Position numbers and translations under genes: made by a program
Notes under the pieces: model-generated
The model's input: the letters and a program-made list of their open reading frames with translations, nothing else
What the model was told of the DNA's origin: nothing
Databases searched by the model: none
Assembly (NCBI GenBank): GCA_944371785.1
Contig: CALVXZ010000008.1
Span: forward strand, 1 to 32,178
Length of the DNA stretch: 32,178 bases
Direction of reading: 5' to 3'
Origin: an uncultured Clostridia bacterium
Lineage (GTDB): Bacteria > Bacillota > Clostridia > Christensenellales > DTU072
Part shown: positions 1 through 7,916 of the stretch, piece by piece
How positions within the stretch are numbered: position 1 is the first letter of the stretch
How the letters are laid out: every line of letters begins with the position of its first letter

Positions 1-748
<748 letters not shown>

Positions 749-777
749 AAAGCCCATACGTTTGTATGGGCTTTTTT
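749..777. terminator. Bidirectional intrinsic terminator between 16S and the minus-strand gene
   Basis: GCCCATAC at 752-759 pairs with GTATGGGC at 764-771 around a GTTT loop. The stem is followed by a T run (772-777) and preceded by an A run, so it can end transcription from both sides: the 16S transcript on the plus strand and the gene at 799-1344 on the minus strand. Confidence 0.9.
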
Positions 778-798
778 GATGCATTTTTTCGTAAAAGG

Positions 799-1344
799 TT
801 ATTTGTTTCTGGATCTTATCGCCGTCACCGCTTTGTTCGCGATTATCATGGCGCCTGCCGCCAATACGAATACGCCTGCCGCGATAAAGATCTCGGAACC
901 TACCGAAGCGGCGTAGGCGACTATCAAAAGTATTCCCGCTACCAACGCAAAGACTATCATCAAAGCGATTATTACTTTTCTGGCGGTGGGGCTGCCTTTG
1001 GAAAATGCTTTCAGATTGATCACGAAATAGAAAACCGCATAGAGTATCAAAGCAATACCGAGTATCAGCACCGCGTATTGTTGCGCTACCGCGGCAAGCA
1101 CTATCAGCAGTATTCCGACGATTATTTCGCAAAGCGACACGACGAAGGATTGCTTTCCGGCAATAGAGTTGATAAGTTCCAACACGCCTAAAGTCAATAA
1201 TGCCGCGCCGAATACTATCAGAGCGAGTTTTACTATGGACATCGATCTTTCGGCGACCAGAATGGTGCCTAAAATTACGAACGCCAGCGCCGCCATTACT
1301 GTGTCGCTGGAAGTGTTTACTGTTACGGTTTTGGATTTAGCCAT
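799..1344 (-). CDS. Six-helix membrane protein, HdeD/DUF308-like
   Basis: This 181-residue protein is almost wholly hydrophobic after a short polar N-terminus (MAKSKTVTVNTSSD). About six membrane helices can be drawn near residues 16-32, 37-58, 67-86, 89-110, 123-145 and 150-172, ending in a basic tail (IRSRNK). That layout of paired short helices fits the HdeD/DUF308 family, whose biochemical role is mostly unknown apart from acid-stress links in enterobacteria. I have no motif proving membership. The start at 1344 is chosen because GGAGGT lies seven bases upstream (1352-1357). A longer frame open to 1410 would begin on the promoter -35 box. The gene is monocistronic, convergent with 16S and divergent from the kinase-like gene. 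Confidence 0.75.
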   Translation of the reverse strand: MAKSKTVTVNTSSDTVMAALAFVILGTILVAERSMSIVKLALIVFGAALLTLGVLELINSIAGKQSFVVSLCEIIVGILLIVLAAVAQQYAVLILGIALILYAVFYFVINLKAFSKGSPTARKVIIALMIVFALVAGILLIVAYAASVGSEIFIAAGVFVLAAGAMIIANKAVTAIRSRNK

Positions 1345-1381
1345 ATTCTTTACCTCCGAGGGAACAATTTTTCCCGAATAT

Positions 1382-1410
1382 ATTATAAACGCTTTTCGGA
1401 AAAAGTTCAA
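1382..1410 (-). promoter_or_regulatory. Promoter of the HdeD/DUF308-like gene
   Basis: On the minus strand, TTGAAC (1405-1410) and a perfect TATAAT (1382-1387) are separated by 17 bases. The leader that follows contains a small inverted repeat, GGGAA/TTCCC (1360-1375), just before the ribosome binding site. This is a strong sigma-A-type match and supports the start at 1344. Confidence 0.8.
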
Positions 1411-1473
1411 TAGTAAAGCATAATTTTGTGGCAGTCGTGACGCCGCGTTCGCAGTCCGCGACCGCCATGCGTA

Positions 1474-1502
1474 TTGACAATCCGATCAAATAGTTATATG
1501 CT
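1474..1502 (+). promoter_or_regulatory. Promoter of the cytidylate-kinase-like gene
   Basis: A consensus TTGACA (1474-1479) is followed after 17 bases by TATGCT (1497-1502), a four-of-six match to the -10 box. A start near 1509 would leave a leader of about 25 bases containing the GGGAGG ribosome binding site. Confidence 0.7.
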
Positions 1503-1533
1503 ATATTTGTAAATAAACGATCGGGAGGCGACA

Positions 1534-2142
1534 ATGCGCATCATTACAATCAGCCGTGAATTCGCAAGCGGCGGCAGAGAATTGGGCAAAAGACTTGCGG
1601 ACGCATTGGGGTTTAAATATTACGATTCCGAAATAATCAACGAGATAGTGCGTCATACCGATTTTGACGCCGGGTTCATAGACAAAGTGTCCGACGGCGA
1701 GGTAAGTTTTAACTTCCATTTCGGCAGGAGCTTCGGTTTTTCCGTAAACCAGCCGGCAATAGACGTTCTGGCGGCACAGCACAAGGTGATATCGGAGCTT
1801 GCCGACAAAAAAGATTGCGTCATCGTCGGCAGGATGTCGGATATCATTCTGGACAAGAAATTGCCGCTGAAGATCTTTGTTTATTCCGACCGCGATCACA
1901 AGATAGCAAGGTGCAGGGAACGGGGCGAACTGCACCCGGAAGCTTCCGACAGACAGATCATCAGAAAGTGCCGTCAGATCGATTCTTTCAGGCGCAGGAC
2001 CCACGACACGTTTGCCCCTTACAGGTGGGGCGACAGGCGCGGTTACAATCTGTGCGTAAACACCGCCGGCGTCGATATAAAAAAACTTATCCCCGGATTG
2101 AAAGAGTACGCCCTGGCTTTCTTCGACAGCCAGAAACAATAA
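1534..2142 (+). CDS. Cytidylate kinase-like family protein
   Basis: This 202-residue protein opens with RIITISREFASGGRELGKRL (residues 2-21). That is the nucleotide-binding start typical of the cytidylate-kinase-like family (Cytidylate_kin2), with glycines at 13-14. It continues with a KYYDSEII segment, a central CVIVGRMSDIIL strand (usual form GRCAD) and a basic lid region rich in Arg, RCRERGE to RRRTHD, about residues 128-155. Family members resemble CMP kinases but their true substrate is generally not known, so I do not call it cmk. The start has GGGAGG upstream. The lipoprotein gene begins seven bases after its stop, so the two are probably co-transcribed. Confidence 0.85.
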   Translation: MRIITISREFASGGRELGKRLADALGFKYYDSEIINEIVRHTDFDAGFIDKVSDGEVSFNFHFGRSFGFSVNQPAIDVLAAQHKVISELADKKDCVIVGRMSDIILDKKLPLKIFVYSDRDHKIARCRERGELHPEASDRQIIRKCRQIDSFRRRTHDTFAPYRWGDRRGYNLCVNTAGVDIKKLIPGLKEYALAFFDSQKQ

Positions 2143-2149
2143 TTTAAGT

Positions 2150-2689
2150 ATGCCCGAAACCAAAAAACGGGAACCCAAAACCCGCATAAAGAAAATAATG
2201 AAAATATTGGCGGTCGCGCTTTCTGTCTTTGCCGCGGTTGCCAATATGTTCGGATGCACCGATAACGGGGACGATTCGTCAGAAGATCCGCAGGTGTGCG
2301 AACACACCTTCGTTCCGATGGATTCCGTCTCCAACAGACCTGCCGACTACGGCGTGGAAGGCAGGCAGTATATGGTCTGCTCGAAGTGCGGATTTTCGAT
2401 GCTGGAAACCATTCCCGCGCTAAGTCTGAACGCCGCCGAAGACGCTCCGGATTATTTTCCGCTGTTGGCGGAATATTCCGTTCCGGAGCCCATGAGTTAT
2501 GAGGAATTCGCCGCGTTGTTTCTGCCGTCGGCGTGGTCGTTTACCGTTGTTCCGGATGAAGGCGGCGACGGCGGGGAAGACGGGGAAAGCGAACCTATGC
2601 TGAGTTCCGGCAGCTACATTATGCGCTTCGAATCAGCTTTCGAAGGCTACGAAAGCGTGGAAACGACGATAAAGATAGTCGTCGGTTAA
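2150..2689 (+). CDS. Small lipoprotein with a Cys-rich H/CxxC motif
   Basis: This 179-residue protein has a basic N-terminus, a hydrophobic stretch (ILAVALSVFAAVANMFGC) and a likely lipidated cysteine at residue 36. The lipobox MFGC is imperfect because of the Phe. A shorter start at 2198 would give a more usual lipoprotein signal; neither start has a strong ribosome binding site. The mature part has CEH at 50-52 and VCSKCG at 76-81, followed by METIPAL-like residues. This resembles the short H...CxxCG...TIPA module repeated in many Clostridia surface proteins, which may bind metal. The acidic C-terminal half (GGDGGEDGESE) is low in complexity. Function is unknown; the location is likely the outer face of the membrane. 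Confidence 0.75.
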   Translation: MPETKKREPKTRIKKIMKILAVALSVFAAVANMFGCTDNGDDSSEDPQVCEHTFVPMDSVSNRPADYGVEGRQYMVCSKCGFSMLETIPALSLNAAEDAPDYFPLLAEYSVPEPMSYEEFAALFLPSAWSFTVVPDEGGDGGEDGESEPMLSSGSYIMRFESAFEGYESVETTIKIVVG

Positions 2690-2716
2690 AAGGGTTTGCG
2701 GTACGGGGATTTTCGA

Positions 2717-2741
2717 TCGCGGCGGACGCCGCGGTTTTTTT
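2717..2741 (+). terminator. Intrinsic terminator after the lipoprotein gene
   Basis: CGCGGC (2718-2723) pairs with GCCGCG (2728-2733) around a GGAC loop and is followed by seven T at 2735-2741. It closes the two-gene unit that begins at 1534. Confidence 0.85.
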
Positions 2742-2745
2742 ACGG

Positions 2746-2757
2746 GCGCGATCGCGC
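2746..2757. repeat. 12-bp perfect palindrome
   Basis: GCGCGATCGCGC is a perfect palindrome followed by TTTTAT. It lies just after the terminator and about 75 bases before ileS. It may be a backup terminator or an operator; the sequence alone does not decide. Confidence 0.5.
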
Positions 2758-2815
2758 TTTTATATGTAAACGAGTTCGCCGAAGTTAATTATTTTAATTT
2801 ACTTTGCGCGCGCGA

Positions 2816-2821
2816 TATGAT
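2816..2821 (+). promoter_or_regulatory. Possible -10 box of ileS
   Basis: TATGAT lies eleven bases before the ileS ATG. There is no convincing -35 box at the right distance and no Shine-Dalgarno sequence between it and the start codon. If used, it would give an mRNA with only a few untranslated bases. The 2690-2832 gap shows no T-box riboswitch: no specifier stem and no TGGNACCGCG-type element. Confidence 0.35.
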
Positions 2822-2832
2822 AAACTAGCGGC

Positions 2833-5800
2833 ATGAGAAAAGAAAACGCAAAAACCGATTTCGTGGAAATCGAAAAGGAAATGTTGAAGTTTTGGGAGGA
2901 TAACTCCTGTTTTGAAAAGCTCGTAAAGCAAAACGCGAACGGCGAACGCTTCCGTTTTCTGGACGGACCGATCACTGCCAACAACCCCATGGGCATCCAC
3001 CACGCCTGGGGCAGGACGATGAAGGATATGTATATCCGTTACAACGCCATGTTGGGTAAAAGCTGTCAGTACCAGAACGGATTCGATTCCCAGGGCTTGT
3101 GGGTGGAAGTCGAGACCGAAAAGGATCTCGGATTCAAGGTAAAATCCGATATCGTCCATTACGGCATAGACAAATTCACCGAAAAGTGCATGGAACGCGT
3201 GCAGAAGTTCGCCGGTATCATCACCGAACAATCCAAACGCCTGGGACAATGGATGGATTGGGAACACAGCTATTTCACCAACACCGATCTGAACATAACT
3301 TCGATATGGCATTTTCTGAAGGTTTGCGCCGAACGCGGCTGGATCAAAAAGTCGCATCGTCCGATGCCGTGGTGCCCGCGTTGCGGAACCAGCCTTTCCG
3401 ATCACGAAATGAGCGGCTCCTATGCCGAAATGGAGCATCTTTCCATATTCGCAAAGCTTCCGATAAAGGGAACGGACGATAAAATCATACTGTGGACGAC
3501 CACTCCGTGGACGCTGACGGCGAACGCCGCGTTGGCGGTAAACCCCGAAATCGAATACGTCCGCGTGAAAGTCAAATCCGATCCGGCGAACCTGATAGTC
3601 GGAAAGGGCGCTTTGAAGCATCTGAAAGGCGATATCGTCGACGTCGGCGAGCCTTTCAAGGGCGAAGAATTGGTCGGTAAAGAATACGAAACCTGCTTCC
3701 CCGATTTTGAAGCGCAGAATTTCGTGCACAAGATCTACCCGTGGGAAGACGTCGACGCGGAAGAAGGTACCGGAGTCGTTCATATCGCTCCCGGATGCGG
3801 CGCGGAGGACTTTGAATTGGGCAAGAGGCACGGCATTCCCGCGATCTGCCCGATAGACGACGAAGGAGTCATCACAGAAGGTTTCGGAAAGTTTTCCGGA
3901 ATGAAGACGACGGACCTGGTAGACGACGTCGTGGAAGCGTTGAGGGCGCAAAACAAGCTGTACAAAACTCAGATGTACACTCACTCCTATCCTAAATGCT
4001 GGAGGTGCAAAACGCCCGTCGTTTTCAAATTGGTGGACGAATGGAATATCGATACTTCCGAAATCCGCCCGATGATGATAGAAGCCGCAAAGTCCGTGAA
4101 ATGGGAACCCGAATATGCGGGAAAGAGGATGCTGGACTGGCTGAACAATATGGGCGATTGGAATATTTCCAGAAAGCGTTTCTACGGTCTGCCGCTGCCC
4201 TTCTACGTCTGCAAAAAGTGCGGCCACGTCACCGTTATCGGCAGCAAGGAAGAATTGATCGCGCGTTCCGAACACGGCAACATCGACGGAGTTCCTCACC
4301 TGCATAAACCGTATATCGACAAGATCAAAATACATTGCGAAAACTGCGGAGAATTGGTAGAGCGTATCCCCGAAGTCGGAGATTGTTGGCTGGACGCCGG
4401 TATAACTCCGTTCTCGACGAAAAAATATTTCGAAGACAAAGAATATTTCAACAACAATTTCCCCTCCGATCTCGTTATCGAGATGAAGGAGCAGATCCGT
4501 CTGTGGTTCTATTCGCTGTTGTTTATGTCCGTCGCGCTGACGGGCAAGGCGCCTTACAAACAGGTCGTCGCGCACTCCTCCGTGATAAAGGAAGACGGCG
4601 GAAAGTTTTCAAAGACCGGGTATATGATCCGTTTCGACGAAGCCGCCGAAAAGATGGGCGCCGATACCGTCAGATACCTGTTTATGTCCAATCCGATAGC
4701 TTCGGACGTCAGATTCGGATACTCGCTTGCCGACGAAGCCAGGAGAAAGATCCTTGGGTTCTGGAACATCTATGTGTTCTTTAACCTGTACGCTTCCATA
4801 GACAACCCGGATATCGCCTCGCACAAGATAGATTATTCTACGCTGAAACATTCCGACAAGTGGCTGTTGCAGCGCACGAACGCGTTTATAAAATTCGCCT
4901 CGAATTCCATGGAAACCTTCCGTCATCCCGCGTTGGTAAAGGAATTCGAAGTGTTCGTGGACGACGTTTCCAATTGGTATATCCGTATCAACAGAAAACG
5001 TTTCTGGAAGTCCACCGATAAGGCGGATCAGATGAACGCTTATCACGTTCTGTATTCGGCGATAAAGGCGGTGTTGGGCATAATGGCTCCGATCACCCCG
5101 TTCCTTACCGATTATATCTATCAGAACACGGTGCGCGAAATAGAAAAAGACGCTCCGGAATCGGTACATCTCAGCCGCTATCCCGTGCCTATGGACATTC
5201 CCGAGGACGAAAACGTCCTGAAAGAAACCGAAGTGGCGCGCAGGATCATCGCCGCCGCGCAGAGGATGCGCAACGAGGCGCAGATCAAGGTCAAACAGCC
5301 GCTGAAGCTTCTGTACGTCAACGCTCCGGAATCCGTAGTGGCTGCCGCCGCTCCGCTGACGGAGATAATAAAGGACGAACTGAACATAAAGGAATTGGTT
5401 TTCACCGCCGACGAATCGTTGTATAACGACGCGTACTTTACCGTCAATTTCCGCGTTGCCGGCGCCAGACTGAAGGGCGAAGCTCAGCGTCTGAAGACTT
5501 TGGTGGACGCATTGGACGCTGCCGGACACGCCGCTCTGAACGCGATGCGCGAAGCCGGAGCCGTGGATATAGGCGATTTCAAAGCATTGGGCGCGGAATT
5601 GTTCGATAAACATTTCCGTCCGAAGGATTCTTTCGTCGTCGCTGCCGACGCGGAGATCACTTTGGCGTTGGATACTTCGTTGGACGAAGAATTGCAGGCA
5701 GAAGGTCTGATAAGGGAGCTGATCCGTCTTATCCAGGTGCTGCGTAAAGACGCCGGATTCGCCGTGGAACAGCGCATATATGCCGAAATATCCACCGACG

Positions 5801-5955
5801 ACGCATTCGCCGCCGCGGCGATCGAAAAATATTCCGACAAGATCGCGCAGGATATCCTGGCGTCGAAACTCGGTAAAGTTTCCGATCCCGACGCCGAAAA
5901 CGTGTACGAGATCCGCGACGCAAAGATAACGGTCAGATTAAAAGCCGGAAAGTAA
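2833..5955 (+). CDS. ileS: Isoleucyl-tRNA synthetase, divergent form
   Basis: This 1040-residue cytoplasmic class I synthetase charges tRNA-Ile with isoleucine. Its order fits IleS: an N-terminal catalytic block with DGPITANNPMGIHHAWGR (HIGH region, residues 52-60), a WCPRCG zinc-type motif, the CP1 editing domain starting at WTTTPWTLTANAALAVNPE, paired cysteines (CWRCKTP, CKKCG, CENCG), the KMSKS region as GGKFSKTGY (KFSKT at 591-595), and an anticodon-binding C-terminal half. The length fits the longer, eukaryote-like IleS type. The HIGH box reads HHAWG and the KMSKS loop KFSKT, both off consensus but recalling a branch with PMG(I/V)HHAWGR seen in some other phyla. It stands alone, with terminators on both sides. 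No ribosome binding site is visible before the ATG. Confidence 0.95.
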   Translation: MRKENAKTDFVEIEKEMLKFWEDNSCFEKLVKQNANGERFRFLDGPITANNPMGIHHAWGRTMKDMYIRYNAMLGKSCQYQNGFDSQGLWVEVETEKDLGFKVKSDIVHYGIDKFTEKCMERVQKFAGIITEQSKRLGQWMDWEHSYFTNTDLNITSIWHFLKVCAERGWIKKSHRPMPWCPRCGTSLSDHEMSGSYAEMEHLSIFAKLPIKGTDDKIILWTTTPWTLTANAALAVNPEIEYVRVKVKSDPANLIVGKGALKHLKGDIVDVGEPFKGEELVGKEYETCFPDFEAQNFVHKIYPWEDVDAEEGTGVVHIAPGCGAEDFELGKRHGIPAICPIDDEGVITEGFGKFSGMKTTDLVDDVVEALRAQNKLYKTQMYTHSYPKCWRCKTPVVFKLVDEWNIDTSEIRPMMIEAAKSVKWEPEYAGKRMLDWLNNMGDWNISRKRFYGLPLPFYVCKKCGHVTVIGSKEELIARSEHGNIDGVPHLHKPYIDKIKIHCENCGELVERIPEVGDCWLDAGITPFSTKKYFEDKEYFNNNFPSDLVIEMKEQIRLWFYSLLFMSVALTGKAPYKQVVAHSSVIKEDGGKFSKTGYMIRFDEAAEKMGADTVRYLFMSNPIASDVRFGYSLADEARRKILGFWNIYVFFNLYASIDNPDIASHKIDYSTLKHSDKWLLQRTNAFIKFASNSMETFRHPALVKEFEVFVDDVSNWYIRINRKRFWKSTDKADQMNAYHVLYSAIKAVLGIMAPITPFLTDYIYQNTVREIEKDAPESVHLSRYPVPMDIPEDENVLKETEVARRIIAAAQRMRNEAQIKVKQPLKLLYVNAPESVVAAAAPLTEIIKDELNIKELVFTADESLYNDAYFTVNFRVAGARLKGEAQRLKTLVDALDAAGHAALNAMREAGAVDIGDFKALGAELFDKHFRPKDSFVVAADAEITLALDTSLDEELQAEGLIRELIRLIQVLRKDAGFAVEQRIYAEISTDDAFAAAAIEKYSDKIAQDILASKLGKVSDPDAENVYEIRDAKITVRLKAGK

Positions 5956-5971
5956 AAGGCGGAGCCTTTTT
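5954..5971 (+). terminator. Intrinsic terminator overlapping the ileS stop codon
   Basis: AAAAGGC (5954-5960) pairs with GCCTTTT (5964-5970) around a GGA loop, and the T run continues to 5971. The stem begins inside the ileS TAA stop codon. Confidence 0.65.
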
Positions 5972-5995
5972 CGGATCCGTTTCACCGACATAAAA

Positions 5996-6022
5996 AAGCG
6001 CCCCCGGAGGGGCGCTTCGTTT
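5996..6022. terminator. Bidirectional terminator between ileS and the SipL-like gene
   Basis: AAGCGCCCC (5996-6004) pairs with GGGGCGCTT (6009-6017). An A run precedes it, which becomes a T run for the minus strand, and CGTTTTT follows it on the plus strand. It mainly serves the minus-strand veg/sipL-like unit and backs up the ileS terminator. Confidence 0.9.
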
Positions 6023-6031
6023 TTGCGGTAT

Positions 6032-7474
6032 TTAATTTTCGTAATATATTATCTTGTCGCCTTCGGATATATCGTCGCCAAGTTCGGGGTTCAATTCCTT
6101 TAAACGCTCCGCATCGGCATTCAGAGCCTTCGCGACGTCGAACAGCGTTTCTCCCTTGCCGGCTATGTACAGGGTGACTACGGGCGGATCGGACAGTTCC
6201 TTGTCGGCTGCTTCCTCGAAAGAGGAAAGGTATCTGATAGCCGCGGTGGATTCGGAAAGCACGCAAACCGCGATCTCTCCCGAAAGTTCTATCGTGCCGC
6301 CTTGCCTCAGCCGCGCCGCATAATCGGAAATGCCTGCGTAAACGCTGATCGCGCCGGGACATTCGTCCGAAGGATAAGATTCCATACGGAACGGGATCTC
6401 CGCCTGAATGCCCATAGGTTCGCCGTTGCCGTCTTCCGCTATCAGCTGTGCGCCGACGATGCCTTCCGTCTTTACGGGCTTCATCCCGGAATAGTTCAGA
6501 GCCGAAATGCTCGGAGCCGCCAAAGCCGCTATGCACGACGGGGCGAATCTGTCCTCCCTGACGGATCCGAAGAATTTGGATTTGTCGGCGGCTACGCAGA
6601 TGTTTTCTTTTATTTCTGCTTCGCCGAATTGCAGATCCAATTCCTTTGTCAGCGAGTATGCGTCGGTCACCACCGAATATTTTTCGGGGATATACGCAAA
6701 TCCCGTTACGGATATTACTCCTTCCGTGGTCACTTCGCCGTCTTTCAGGGAGGTAACTTCGCCCTGAGGTTCCGCGAAAGCCACCGCGACGGCTTCTTCC
6801 GTCATACCCTTTGCCAAAACCTCTTCGTCAAAGCGGCTGTTTATGACGCCGCCCATGATCTTACCGTCTTTCAGGTATTGGACGTAAGTGTTGACTGTGC
6901 CCGAAATATGAATCAAATCTGTAGCTGTAGAAACAGAATCAATATTAATTGTTGATTGCGAAGCGATTATCTCCGATATAGAGGTATCCAATGCCGCGCC
7001 GCCCGAAAAAACGATTTCGGTATTGGGGACGGGTATTGCGGAAAACACGGTGACGTCTTCGCGTTTTACCTCCAGCCCTTCCGCGTTCGCCGTGTCGAAT
7101 CCTGACGGTACGATAGCGTAGCCGTTCAGTTCCGGCATTACGCGTATCTTCAGTTTTTCGGTCCCCACGTATTCGCTGCCGACCACGACCGGACGGACGA
7201 AAGTGAACCAATCTTCTTTGACCCCGCCGAAAGGAATCCTGACGCTTTCGGACTTATGGTCTTTCAGAGTTTGGACTCCTGCGTCCGTAATATAGACCAC
7301 GGTATATTCGATATTAAGTGTGGTCACTATTTCGTTCGGGCGAGTAAAAGGTGATTCCGCCCACGCTTTTACCAGGACGGAAACGATGCTTTTTGCGCCC
7401 GCAGGTTCGATTTCAGTATCGATATACAGCTGGACGGGCTCGGATTTTAAGACGCTGTCGCATTTGACGTACAT
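6032..7474 (-). CDS. SipL-like protein: SPOCS (DUF3794) region plus C-terminal LysM
   Basis: This 480-residue protein has no signal peptide or membrane helix. Most of it consists of beta-rich segments with the feel of SPOCS/DUF3794 domains (for example VSVLVKAWAES, VISVTGFAYIPEKYSVVTDA, TIELSGEIAVCVL). The last 50 residues form a clear LysM domain: LYIAGKGETLFDVAKALNAD, then LKELNPELGDDISEGDKIIY. This architecture matches SipL of Clostridioides difficile, a cytoplasmic mother-cell protein whose LysM domain binds SpoIVA during spore coat assembly. The role here is inferred from architecture. A poly-G ribosome binding site (GAGGGGG) precedes the ATG. It lies 63 bases downstream of veg on the same strand, and the pair probably form one unit. 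The organism therefore probably sporulates or descends from spore formers. Confidence 0.85.
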   Translation of the reverse strand: MYVKCDSVLKSEPVQLYIDTEIEPAGAKSIVSVLVKAWAESPFTRPNEIVTTLNIEYTVVYITDAGVQTLKDHKSESVRIPFGGVKEDWFTFVRPVVVGSEYVGTEKLKIRVMPELNGYAIVPSGFDTANAEGLEVKREDVTVFSAIPVPNTEIVFSGGAALDTSISEIIASQSTINIDSVSTATDLIHISGTVNTYVQYLKDGKIMGGVINSRFDEEVLAKGMTEEAVAVAFAEPQGEVTSLKDGEVTTEGVISVTGFAYIPEKYSVVTDAYSLTKELDLQFGEAEIKENICVAADKSKFFGSVREDRFAPSCIAALAAPSISALNYSGMKPVKTEGIVGAQLIAEDGNGEPMGIQAEIPFRMESYPSDECPGAISVYAGISDYAARLRQGGTIELSGEIAVCVLSESTAAIRYLSSFEEAADKELSDPPVVTLYIAGKGETLFDVAKALNADAERLKELNPELGDDISEGDKIIYYEN

Positions 7475-7537
7475 TCGAAAACCCCCTCGAGTTTTATACC
7501 TAATGATATTCCTTGTTTCGGGGGTATATTCCGAAAA

Positions 7538-7852
7538 TCAAATTTTTCTTTTCAGGAACAGGATGTTTTTCGCCAATACGTCCGCATAGCTGAAACTTGA
7601 CAGTCCTCCGTCGGTCAGGCGGACGGTGAACACTTTCGGATACGTCGATTCTATCTCGCCTTCGTAGCGTTCGATCTTATTTCTGCCGCGGTTTACTTTT
7701 ACGATCAGGGGATGACCTTTCAACTTGTTCAATCTTTCCATGGTCAGGGCGGTGGAGCCCGCGTTTTCGGCGCTTCTCATAAGCCTATTATTGCCATAGG
7801 TGCGGCGTTTATTCTTTTTTCCGGTGCCGAAATGAGTAAAATCCGTCCTCAT
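7538..7852 (-). CDS. veg: Veg family protein
   Basis: The core GHPLIVKVNRGRNKIERYEG (residues 46-65), then YPKVFTVRL and SFSYADVLAKNI, is characteristic of Veg (DUF1021). Veg is a small Bacillota protein of about 80-90 residues linked in Bacillus subtilis to biofilm regulation and spore outgrowth. The open frame gives 104 residues, longer than usual because of a basic extension (KKNKRRTYGNNR). A start at 7780 (MRSAENAG) would give 80 residues, closer to the family. Neither start has a well-placed Shine-Dalgarno sequence; a GAGG sits 16 bases before the 7852 ATG. In B. subtilis veg lies near ispE, and in clostridia also near sipL. Here those neighbours are kept, but ispE faces the other way. 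Confidence 0.85.
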   Translation of the reverse strand: MRTDFTHFGTGKKNKRRTYGNNRLMRSAENAGSTALTMERLNKLKGHPLIVKVNRGRNKIERYEGEIESTYPKVFTVRLTDGGLSSFSYADVLAKNILFLKRKI

Positions 7853-7881
7853 AATTTTTTTGCTTGCGCCTCTATTGCATA

Positions 7882-7910
7882 TTGATTTATTTTTTCAATT
7901 AATATATAAT
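7882..7910 (+). promoter_or_regulatory. Strong promoter of ispE, predicted leaderless
   Basis: TTGATT (7882-7887), a 17-base spacer and a perfect TATAAT (7905-7910) make a near-consensus promoter in a 64-base AT-rich divergent gap. Only six bases separate the -10 box from the ispE ATG at 7917, so the expected first transcribed base is the A of the start codon. It may drive ispE, glgB, glgC, glgD and glgA. Confidence 0.8.
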
Positions 7911-7916
7911 TAGAGT

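Noticed and set aside
1345-1410. Longer N-terminus for the HdeD/DUF308-like protein starting at 1410
   Set aside because: The extension would start on the -35 box of a strong promoter, while GGAGGT is correctly placed for the start at 1344.
2794-4575. Minus-strand open frame of 593 codons opposite ileS
   Set aside because: It is a mirror of ileS codon bias, with no recognisable domain; the ileS reading is certain. The same applies to the long antisense frames opposite glgB (8719-10248) and the acyl-CoA synthetase gene (18878-20410).
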